Of a stretch of DNA of 64,000 nt, positions 17,546-24,469 are shown piece by piece. Below the pieces are notes generated by a model. That model ran no database searches and was not told the DNA's origin. It worked only from the letters and a program-made list of their open reading frames with translations. Source of the DNA: Oceanospirillum sp048268485 (GTDB taxonomy: Bacteria > Pseudomonadota > Gammaproteobacteria > Pseudomonadales > Halomonadaceae); assembly GCA_048268485.1 (NCBI GenBank), contig JBLWVL010000009.1:1-64000 (forward strand), written 5' to 3'. The translations under genes were made by a program, and so were the position numbers. Position 1 is the first letter of the stretch. The number at the start of each line of letters is the position of its first letter.

Positions 17546-17574
17546 ATTAAACAGGAAAGCCTTTTTTTCGTCAA
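17546..17574 (-). promoter_or_regulatory. Sigma-70 promoter of the tRNA array
   Basis: On the minus strand TTGACG (17574-17569) and TTTAAT (17551-17546) are separated by 17 bases. The spacing is optimal, and the region after the -10 (ACGCCTCG) is GC-rich, like the discriminators of stringently controlled stable-RNA promoters. The start point would be about 10 bases before the first tRNA-Phe. Confidence 0.75.
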
Positions 17575-17622
17575 CTGTTTTTTCAAGAAAAGTTAAAAAA
17601 ATACAGTCGCTTAATGGCCTTT

Positions 17623-17898
17623 TTAGCTTTCAGGAGGCACATACCCGGCAACAGGTTCAAGATCTTCGGAATTATCAAAGAATTTGTCCATTTCAGTGCT
17701 CAGGAATTCTCTGGCCTCCGGACTCATCATATTCAGATGTTTTTCATTGATTAGCATAGTTTGGTACTTGAGCCACTCCTGCCATGCCTGTTTCGATACT
17801 GTTTCAACAATTTCCTGACCCTTTTTTCCCGGAAAAGGTGGAATAGTCAGGGCTTCAAGGTCTTTCTGATACTTTTTACAGAAAATCATCTGACTCAT
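17623..17898 (-). CDS. yggX: Fe(2+)-trafficking protein YggX
   Basis: YggX is a small cytosolic protein implicated in iron handling and oxidative-damage protection of Fe-S enzymes. The 91-residue product starts MSQMIFCKKYQKDLEAL, with the conserved Cys7, and has PPFPGKKGQEI and QTMLINEKHLN. The open frame extends further upstream, but ATG 17898 fits the family length. It follows mutY by 49 bases on the same strand, the usual pairing with this Fe-S glycosylase. Confidence 0.95.
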   Translation of the reverse strand: MSQMIFCKKYQKDLEALTIPPFPGKKGQEIVETVSKQAWQEWLKYQTMLINEKHLNMMSPEAREFLSTEMDKFFDNSEDLEPVAGYVPPES

Positions 17899-17947
17899 AG
17901 TGTTCTCTTTGTTCTGTGATTGGATGTTTTTGCCATAGAGCGTTCGT

Positions 17948-19006
17948 TCAGATTCGCCGGGCATGTAGTAGCTTATGTATTGGGCCCGGCAGTCCGATAT
18001 TATCCGGTTGCTCCGGGTCGTACCAGCGCTGTCCCTGCTCTCTGATATTAAGGGCAAACTGCTTATTTTGCTGGGTATTCAGTGTGCATAGATGAATTTC
18101 TGCCTGTAACGTGAAGTGGGAGAACTTATGCTCCAGATGTTGCTTTTCTTCTGTTTCGGGCAGCTGTCCCAGCAGGCTTTTTATCTCTTTAGCATCGGGT
18201 AGACTCCAAAGCCCGCCCCATATTCCTGTCGGTGGTCGCTGCAGCAGAAGATAGCCTGATTCCGGGGCATATAGCATATAAAGGGTGTTCTGCCGAACCG
18301 GGTTCGTTTTTTTGGGTTTTGAGTGGGGGAAGTCATGTTGGCTGGCGGTTAACCTGGCGGCACACCAACGTTCGGCCGGGCATTCATCACACTTAGGGTT
18401 GCGGCGGGTACACACCAGTGCGCCTATATCCATAACAGCCTGGGTATAAGCCTGACAGCGTTGCTGCGGCGTATAGTGTTCTGCCAGATTCCAGAGCGCT
18501 TTCATTGTTTTGCTTTGTCCCGGCCAACCAGGCACACAGTGCAGGCGGGCCAGAAAGCGTTTTACATTACCATCTAAAATTGCAGCGCGTTTGTTGTATG
18601 CCTGGGCTGTAATGGCCGCTGCTGTTGACCGGCCAATACCGGGTAAGGCTTCCAGAAGTTCCGGATCTTCAGGGAATTCGCCCTTATATTGGTCCGTGAC
18701 GACTTGTGCGCATTTATGCAGGTTACGTGCTCGGGCGTAATAGCCAAGTCCGGTCCAGAGGTGCAGCACTTCGTCGATCTCTGCCGCCGCCAGCGCCTGT
18801 ACGTTTGGGTAATGGGCAACAAAGTTTTCAAAATAAGGGATAACTGTATTGACCTGCGTCTGCTGCAGCATTACTTCAGAGAGCCAGACTTTATAAGCAG
18901 TACGATTTTGTTGCCAAGGCAAGCTTTTTCGTCCGTGCTGGTCGTACCAACTTAGGATAGCCTCTGACACTTGGTCTGCATCATTGGGGGTAACCGATAG
19001 ATCCAC
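17948..19006 (-). CDS. mutY: A/G-specific adenine glycosylase
   Basis: MutY removes adenine mispaired with 8-oxoguanine. The N-terminal glycosylase domain carries LSEVMLQQTQV with the catalytic Glu, the helix-hairpin-helix LPGIGRSTAAAI, and the 4Fe-4S cluster cysteines in CTRRNPKCDECPAERWC (C-x6-C-x2-C-x5-C). A C-terminal NUDIX-like domain recognises 8-oxoG (WGGLWSLPDA). The length of 352 residues is typical. Confidence 0.96.
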   Translation of the reverse strand: MDLSVTPNDADQVSEAILSWYDQHGRKSLPWQQNRTAYKVWLSEVMLQQTQVNTVIPYFENFVAHYPNVQALAAAEIDEVLHLWTGLGYYARARNLHKCAQVVTDQYKGEFPEDPELLEALPGIGRSTAAAITAQAYNKRAAILDGNVKRFLARLHCVPGWPGQSKTMKALWNLAEHYTPQQRCQAYTQAVMDIGALVCTRRNPKCDECPAERWCAARLTASQHDFPHSKPKKTNPVRQNTLYMLYAPESGYLLLQRPPTGIWGGLWSLPDAKEIKSLLGQLPETEEKQHLEHKFSHFTLQAEIHLCTLNTQQNKQFALNIREQGQRWYDPEQPDNIGLPGPIHKLLHARRI

Positions 19007-19059
19007 GCTGAAGTCCCTGAAACATTAAGTACCACCACTTGATTTCAGGTGGTTATGAT

Positions 19060-19087
19060 AAAAGGGCCGGATATATCCGACCCTTTT
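19060..19087 (-). terminator. Terminator after asmA
   Basis: AAAAGGG and CCCTTTT flank an inner palindrome CGGATATATCCG. In minus orientation the hairpin ends in CCCTTTTATC, placed between asmA and mutY. Confidence 0.7.
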
Positions 19088-19171
19088 GCTGGGATAAGTC
19101 ATTGTAACTGAGGCCGCCGGAAGGGAAAAGGCGGTATCTTTGCCTTCCCTGCCAGCTCCCTCAGATAGGTA

Positions 19172-21367
19172 TCAGAAAAGGCCCTTTAGCTTTTCTTTGG
19201 CCTTCTCTTCCAGGCGTTTGCGGGCCGCTTCTTTCTCTGCCTTCAGCTCAGCTTCTATACGGTCTTTTTCAGCATCTGCTTTGGCTTTAAGCCGGGCTTT
19301 TTCAGCATTAAGGGCTGCTTTGGCTTCTGTTTTGGCGATTTTGCCCAGAGTATCTCCAATAGCACTGCTATCCAGTCCACAGTCAATGGCGAAGGGGGTG
19401 CCATAACTGCCATTACAGGCAACGGGCCAACGGACGGCTTTGAGGTTGCTTTTTACGGTACAGGCTTCGTCATTGGCATCGGTAATTTGCGCGCCCATAT
19501 TGTAAGCAAAAGTTTCTTCCGGCAGGTTAAGGTTGCCATAGCCGGTCAGAAGGATGCCTGGAGTGGCGATGGTCATATCTTTGTTCTGCCCGACGCCATT
19601 TTGAAAGTCCATGCTGCCTTTTAACGATGTGAAATCTGTATTGGCAGACCATTGCGCTTTTTTAGCATTGCCTAAAACACTGCACATCTCTTTGGCTAGG
19701 TTGGTGCCGAGAAAGGCTCCGTTGATGATGTTGAAGTCGACATGGCCGTTCAGGTTGCTCATCAATGTGGAGATGCGGTTGGTGCGGGTTCTGAAATCGG
19801 CATTGGCATTGACTGCGCCAGTGACGTCTTCAAACTCAACCATTTGAGCCAGAATGGGCGTGATCTGAACACCGGATGTTGCATGCTTAATATTGAGTGT
19901 TAATGGTGTTGGCCGAACGTCAAGCTGGGCACTGTTTGTGATACTGCCTTCATAAAGTTTTGCGTTGGCTTTGCTCAGGTCTACCAGGCCGTCTTTAGCG
20001 GTAACCGCCAGTTGAATATCAGTGATATTCAGTTTTTTGATGGTTAGTTGGTTCAGGTTTATTCTGGCATCGGCGTTCAGCGATTTTATCAGCTCAACCG
20101 GCAGCAGGTCTGTTTCTGGTGTTGCTTCGGCTGGCGCTTCATCTGTTTCCGCGACATCATCCGCTTTCTCTTTAACGGGTGGTAAGTAGTGATCTGCATT
20201 CAGTTTATCGATATCTAACTGGGCCGTGACGGCCTGATTGGCAAGTTTGACGGATGCACTGCCTTTAACCTGGGTGTCATCCAGTGTAATCAGCAGGTTT
20301 TTTATCGCAGCGGCTTCTTTTGATGCTTCAAAATCAGCAGATAGTGCCAGTGCGTGCATCGCATCCTGGCGCGCCATTTCCGGCAGTAAAATTTCCAGCT
20401 GAGCAAGGGTTTCTTTCAGGTTGAACTGACTGATCTGGAGGTTGCCCTTAATGTTAGGGGCGGTGGTGAGCCGTTCAATCTGTGAGCTCAGGGTGATATC
20501 GATACCGTTTACGCTTAGTTTGCTGGCGTTAAACTGGGCTCTATCCTGTTGGAGGTCTGCCTGTGCATCGGCCTGGAGGTTGAGTTGTGCATTATTACCG
20601 GGGATAAGTGGTGATTTGGCGTTTAGCTGCAGATCCAGTGCGTTTAAACGGAATAACTCTTTTTCCAGATCTGCTGTAACGCTGGCGCTAAGTTGTAACG
20701 TGGCGTCCAGTTCAGGGTTACTGCTTTCTACCTGGGTAGAAAAGCTGATGGGAAAGCTTTCCCCCAACTGAATATTATCGCTGGTAAAGTTCAGGTCATT
20801 AACGGCAAAGCGAACATTCTGCTGTTGATCGGTATAGGTCAGGCGGGCATGGGTGATATCGATGCCGCCAATCTCAATATTTGGCAGGCCCGCTTTTTGT
20901 GTGCTATCTGTGCCTTGGTTTTCCTGGGGATTGTTATCTGCGGGGGAAGCCGTTTCAGTGCTTTCACGAATGAGCGCCTGCCAGTTACCCACGCCGGAGT
21001 TATCCACAATCAGGTCAGCCTGCAAGCTATCCACAACAATACGATCCACTTCGACTGAACCCGAGAGCAGGGGCATGACCTTGACAGAAACGGCAACCTG
21101 ATTAACAGCCGCTAATGTTGTGTCTGTTGTATCCGGAAGCTTGACCACAACGTCATTGATATTCAGCCCAATACGTGGAAAAACGGCAACATTGAGTTCG
21201 CCGTTAATCTCTAGTGGTACGCCGGCATTTCTGGCCGCATCAAGAATCTGAGGTTTATATTGGTTGGCATCAAAAAACTGCGTCAGGTAGATCGCAAGAC
21301 CTGCCAGCAGGAGGATAATAAAGCTCACCAGATAAAATAGTGATTTCAATAAAAATCGCACTGTCAT
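19172..21367 (-). CDS. asmA: AsmA family envelope protein
   Basis: The 731-residue protein has one N-terminal transmembrane helix (LFYLVSFIILLLAGLAIYLTQ) followed by FDANQYKPQI, the typical AsmA start, and long beta-rich repeats. The C-terminal AsmA_2 region is around MVEFEDVTGAVNANADFRT, and the tail is a Lys/Glu/Ala-rich charged helix (residues about 675-731). AsmA-like proteins are large bridge-like proteins of the inner membrane and periplasm, linked to outer-membrane assembly and phospholipid transport. The acidic, alanine-rich insert near residue 400 looks disordered. It is upstream of mutY and terminates before it. Confidence 0.9.
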   Translation of the reverse strand: MTVRFLLKSLFYLVSFIILLLAGLAIYLTQFFDANQYKPQILDAARNAGVPLEINGELNVAVFPRIGLNINDVVVKLPDTTDTTLAAVNQVAVSVKVMPLLSGSVEVDRIVVDSLQADLIVDNSGVGNWQALIRESTETASPADNNPQENQGTDSTQKAGLPNIEIGGIDITHARLTYTDQQQNVRFAVNDLNFTSDNIQLGESFPISFSTQVESSNPELDATLQLSASVTADLEKELFRLNALDLQLNAKSPLIPGNNAQLNLQADAQADLQQDRAQFNASKLSVNGIDITLSSQIERLTTAPNIKGNLQISQFNLKETLAQLEILLPEMARQDAMHALALSADFEASKEAAAIKNLLITLDDTQVKGSASVKLANQAVTAQLDIDKLNADHYLPPVKEKADDVAETDEAPAEATPETDLLPVELIKSLNADARINLNQLTIKKLNITDIQLAVTAKDGLVDLSKANAKLYEGSITNSAQLDVRPTPLTLNIKHATSGVQITPILAQMVEFEDVTGAVNANADFRTRTNRISTLMSNLNGHVDFNIINGAFLGTNLAKEMCSVLGNAKKAQWSANTDFTSLKGSMDFQNGVGQNKDMTIATPGILLTGYGNLNLPEETFAYNMGAQITDANDEACTVKSNLKAVRWPVACNGSYGTPFAIDCGLDSSAIGDTLGKIAKTEAKAALNAEKARLKAKADAEKDRIEAELKAEKEAARKRLEEKAKEKLKGLF

Positions 21368-21420
21368 TGCTTCCCTGTTGTGGAATGATGGTCGGGCCGT
21401 GGTCGATTGTCATTCTGCTG

Positions 21421-21864
21421 TTAGCGGATATCCAGAAGGTAGTGATCGCCCGCTTCGCTTAGTGTGTAGCCCATGCGTTGCAGGATAATATGATCCTGGG
21501 CCATCAGGGCGCTGGTGGAGACCTGGGTTGCCATATTGTTAGCTTTGGCTGCTTCGATCACCAATGTCAGCAAGCGACTGCCAACACCTCTGCGACGGGT
21601 GATGCTGCGTACGCAAAGGTGACTGATCTGCCATGCGTTGCTCTGTTGCGAGATAGCGATAGCGGCAATCAGGCGATCATTAAAAAGCCCACAATAGAAG
21701 CTATGGTCCGGGCTTTGCAGAATTGTATCCACGAAAGATTTTGCGGAGTTAATATTCGGGAGTTGCGCCAGACGCTCTGGTTGGGCGTCGGTGTAGATTT
21801 TTTCCAGCTGCTCAATATGCGCCTGGTCAGTTTTGTCATTAACAATCGTTAATAAAACGGGCAT
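21421..21864 (-). CDS. GNAT acetyltransferase, PanM/PanZ-like
   Basis: The 147-residue GNAT protein carries the acetyl-CoA loop RSITRRRGVGSRLL, whose R-R-R-G-V-G closely resembles PanM (PanZ), the factor that triggers maturation of aspartate decarboxylase PanD and senses CoA. The preceding strand RLIAAIAIS and the following helix also fit. It is longer than E. coli PanM (about 127 residues), so a generic GNAT remains possible. It lies 54 bases upstream of asmA on the same strand and is divergent from hisB. Confidence 0.65.
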   Translation of the reverse strand: MPVLLTIVNDKTDQAHIEQLEKIYTDAQPERLAQLPNINSAKSFVDTILQSPDHSFYCGLFNDRLIAAIAISQQSNAWQISHLCVRSITRRRGVGSRLLTLVIEAAKANNMATQVSTSALMAQDHIILQRMGYTLSEAGDHYLLDIR

Positions 21865-22064
21865 TCCGCGTCTCCGAAAGATAGATAAAATGCTTTCTGA
21901 ACATTAAAAGCGTTCCGAATGATGCATAATAGGCTGGGTCTGGCCCCGATGCAGCATTTGGTATGAATAAAGTGCAACGTCTGCAGAAGTATTGTAGCGG
22001 ATAGCAGGTCAGATTCTCTATAATTCCCGTTTTCTTGAATAACAAAGCCCTCCGGAGAATCTTC

Positions 22065-22658
22065 ATGGCGGAGCGTACCGCAAGCGTAGAGCGTAACACC
22101 CTGGAAACCCAGATTAAGGTTTCTATCAATCTTGATGGCACCGGTAAACTGAGTATCGACACCGGCGTTCCTTTTTTAGAGCACATGATTGACCAGATAG
22201 CCCGACATGGCCTTATCGATATGGACATCGTTGCTAAAGGGGATCTGCATATTGACGACCATCATACCGTGGAGGATCTGGGTATCACCCTGGGGCAGGC
22301 TTTTGCCAAAGCGGTTGGTGATAAAAAAGGTATGACACGTTATGGCCATGCCTATGTGCCATTGGATGAGGCCTTGTCACGGGTAGTGATCGATTTTTCC
22401 GGTCGCCCAGGCCTTGAGATGAATGTTGATTTTACCCGTGCCAGTATAGGCCGTTTGGATACTCAGCTATTTTGGGAGTTTTTCCAGGGCTTTGTTAACC
22501 ATGCCGGTGTCACCCTGCATATTGATAACCTGAAAGGTTTTAATGCTCATCATCAGGCGGAAACCATTTTTAAAGCCTTTGGCCGTGCTCTGCGCATGGC
22601 GCTGGCGATGGATGAGCGTATGGCGGGCATGATGCCGTCAACAAAAGGCAGTCTGTAG
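22065..22658 (+). CDS. hisB: Imidazoleglycerol-phosphate dehydratase
   Basis: HisB dehydrates imidazole glycerol phosphate in histidine synthesis. The metal-binding histidine motifs are present: FLEHMIDQIARHG, DDHHTVEDLGI and FNAHHQAETIFKAFGRAL. At 197 residues it is the monofunctional form without a phosphatase domain. ATG 22065 has GGAGA just upstream; a longer open frame from 22035 is not supported. It is the first gene of the his cluster. Confidence 0.97.
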   Translation: MAERTASVERNTLETQIKVSINLDGTGKLSIDTGVPFLEHMIDQIARHGLIDMDIVAKGDLHIDDHHTVEDLGITLGQAFAKAVGDKKGMTRYGHAYVPLDEALSRVVIDFSGRPGLEMNVDFTRASIGRLDTQLFWEFFQGFVNHAGVTLHIDNLKGFNAHHQAETIFKAFGRALRMALAMDERMAGMMPSTKGSL

Positions 22659-22679
22659 GTGCGTGTTTAAGGACTTATA

Positions 22680-23330
22680 ATGAAGACAATTGCTGTTATT
22701 GATTATGGCATGGGCAATCTGCACTCTGTATCGAAAGCGCTGGAGCATGTGGCTGCTGACCAGCAGGTGGTGGTGACTTCTGACCCGGAAGTGATCCGTA
22801 ATGCTGAGCATGTGGTGCTGCCGGGTGTTGGTGCGATCCGGGATTGTATGGCGGAGATTCGTCGTCTGGGTGTGGATAAAGTGGTGCAGGAAAATATCGC
22901 TTCCGGTAAGCCTTTCCTTGGAATCTGCGTGGGCTATCAGGCGCTGATGCAGGACAGTGAAGAGAACGGTGGCGTGCCTTGCCTGGGGCAGTTTGAAGGT
23001 CATGTGCGTTTCTTTGGTGACCCGCTGACAGATGACAAGGGCGAAAAACTGAAAGTACCCCACATGGGCTGGAACCGGGTTAAGCACACCCGAAATCACC
23101 CGATCTGGCAGGGTATTGAAGATGATGCTCGCTTCTATTTTGTCCACAGCTACTACGTGGAAGCGGCTGACCGATCTCAGGTGATTGGTGAAACCCGCTA
23201 TGGCAAAACCTGTCATGTGGCGCTGGCGCACGACAACGTGGTTGCCGTGCAGTTTCACCCGGAAAAGAGTCACGATGCCGGTCTGCAGTTGTTGAAAAAC
23301 TTTGCTGAATGGGATGGTAAAAGCGCCTGA
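22680..23330 (+). CDS. hisH: Imidazole glycerol phosphate synthase, glutamine amidotransferase subunit
   Basis: HisH hydrolyses glutamine and channels ammonia to HisF. The class I amidotransferase triad is visible: Cys in FLGICVGYQAL, and His and Glu in VQFHPEKSHDAGL. It starts MKTIAVIDYGMGNLHSV. It has 216 residues and lies 21 bases after hisB. In relatives hisA follows immediately; here a 342-bp structured non-coding stretch follows. Confidence 0.97.
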   Translation: MKTIAVIDYGMGNLHSVSKALEHVAADQQVVVTSDPEVIRNAEHVVLPGVGAIRDCMAEIRRLGVDKVVQENIASGKPFLGICVGYQALMQDSEENGGVPCLGQFEGHVRFFGDPLTDDKGEKLKVPHMGWNRVKHTRNHPIWQGIEDDARFYFVHSYYVEAADRSQVIGETRYGKTCHVALAHDNVVAVQFHPEKSHDAGLQLLKNFAEWDGKSA

Positions 23331-23346
23331 TTCAAAGGGGTAGCGG

Positions 23347-23365
23347 TCTCAGGAAGATACTGAGA
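23347..23365 (+). repeat. Small hairpin just after hisH
   Basis: TCTCAG (23347-23352) pairs with CTGAGA (23360-23365) around a 7-base loop. No T run follows, so it is not a classical terminator. Confidence 0.45.
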
Positions 23366-23370
23366 GCTGA

Positions 23371-23477
23371 AGCCCGACAGAGTCGGCCTTACAAGTAACC
23401 GCCGGGGATGGCGGTGGGTCCGGCTCGGTTCAGGGATGAACCGGCCGGAGTCTGTAAGGCGGGTCTCTGTCAGGGCT
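23371..23477 (+). repeat. Structured dyad element, copy 1 (forward), in the hisA position
   Basis: This 107-bp element forms a closed multi-branch structure. The outer stem has AGCCC/GGGCT, GACAGAG/CTCTGTC (23376-23382 with 23465-23471) and GCCTTACA/TGTAAGGC (23386-23393 with 23453-23460). Inside are two hairpins: ACCGCC-GGGGAT-GGCGGT (23398-23415), and CCGGC-T-CGGTTC-AGGGAT-GAACCG-GCCGG (23420-23448). The two loops are near-identical hexamers. It is G+C-rich relative to its surroundings and has no supported coding frame. The family is not known to me. Confidence 0.8.
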
Positions 23478-23499
23478 GGTTTCTATGCCCCGGGGCTTA

Positions 23500-23602
23500 A
23501 AGCCTGCTGCCTGTTTTATCCCGCGCATGTGGGTTCGTCCATGAACCGAACATGCGCACGTCGCCCTCCCTGGCGACCGTGGATAAAATCCGTTGCAGGC
23601 TT
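23500..23602 (-). repeat. Structured dyad element, copy 2 (inverted)
   Basis: This 103-bp element has the same architecture in reverse orientation. The outer stem has AAGCCTGC/GCAGGCTT and TTTTATCC/GGATAAAA (23514-23521 with 23581-23588). One inner hairpin is GCGCATGT/ACATGCGC capped by GGTTC-GTCCAT-GAACC (23523-23557), and the other is GTCGCC-CTCCCT-GGCGAC (23560-23577). Read on the minus strand, the cores CGCC-AGGGAG-GGCG and CGGTTC-ATGGAC-GAACC align with CGCC-GGGGAT-GGCG and CGGTTC-AGGGAT-GAACC of copy 1, in the same order. The closing stems differ between copies, as expected of compensatory change. Confidence 0.8.
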
Positions 23603-23672
23603 TTATAGGGTTTGCGTTTGCAGCTGATGCAGCCATCCATCACTTTGGATTTATAGAGAACAGGAGCCGAAC

Positions 23673-24446
23673 ATGGCACTGGCCAAACGAATTATTCCTT
23701 GTCTCGATGTGGACAAAGGCCGCGTTGTTAAAGGCGTGAACTTTGTTGATATCCGCGATGCGGGTAACCCGGTTGAGGTTGCCAAACGTTATAACGAACA
23801 AGGTGCTGATGAGATCACCTTTCTTGATATCACCGCCAGTAACGAAGACCGTGAAACCACCGTTCATATGGTGGAAGAGATCGCCAGCGAAGTTTTTATC
23901 CCGCTGACCGTTGGCGGTGGTATCCGTAGCTGTGAGGATATCCGTCGTATGCTGAATGCCGGTGCCGATAAAGTTGGTATCAATACGGCAGCAGTATTTA
24001 ATCCGGACTTTGTCCGTGAAGCCGCAGAGCGGTTCGGCAGTCAGTGCATTGTGGTTGCCATCGACTGTAAACGTGTCAGTGCCGAGGGCGAACCGGGCCG
24101 TTGGGAGATCTTTACCCATGGTGGTCGTAAGCCAACGGGTCTGGATGCTGTGGAGTGGGCGATCAAGATGAATGAGTATGGTGCCGGTGAAATTCTATTG
24201 ACCAGCATGGATCGTGACGGCACTAAAAATGGTTTTGACCTTGAAGTCACCCGTGCCATCAGTAACGCTATTCCGATTCCTGTGATCGCTTCCGGTGGTG
24301 TTGGTAATCTTCAGCATCTGGCTGACGGTGTCATCGAAGGGCATGCGGATGCTGTACTGGCGGCCAGTATCTTCCATTTTGGTGAACATACCATTCCTGA
24401 AGCCAAAGCCTATATGGCGAAGCAGGGCATCGAGATGCGCCTTTAG
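23673..24446 (+). CDS. hisF: Imidazole glycerol phosphate synthase, cyclase subunit
   Basis: HisF uses ammonia from HisH and PRFAR to make imidazole glycerol phosphate and AICAR. The 257-residue TIM barrel has the catalytic aspartates in IIPCLDVDKGRVVKG and LLTSMDRDGTKNG, and the phosphate-binding glycine loops LTVGGGIRS and VIASGGVGN. GGAG precedes the ATG. It is true HisF rather than HisA, given CLDVDKGRVVKG and the length. It is separated from hisH by the dyad elements. Confidence 0.96.
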   Translation: MALAKRIIPCLDVDKGRVVKGVNFVDIRDAGNPVEVAKRYNEQGADEITFLDITASNEDRETTVHMVEEIASEVFIPLTVGGGIRSCEDIRRMLNAGADKVGINTAAVFNPDFVREAAERFGSQCIVVAIDCKRVSAEGEPGRWEIFTHGGRKPTGLDAVEWAIKMNEYGAGEILLTSMDRDGTKNGFDLEVTRAISNAIPIPVIASGGVGNLQHLADGVIEGHADAVLAASIFHFGEHTIPEAKAYMAKQGIEMRL

Positions 24447-24469
24447 GCGCTGTGCTCACTGCTGGATGC

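Noticed and set aside
23371..23602. Degenerate hisA pseudogene in the hisH-hisF gap
   Set aside because: No HisA motifs (such as the barrel phosphate loops or catalytic Asp segments) appear in any frame, and the length is less than half of hisA. The sequence is dominated by dyads.
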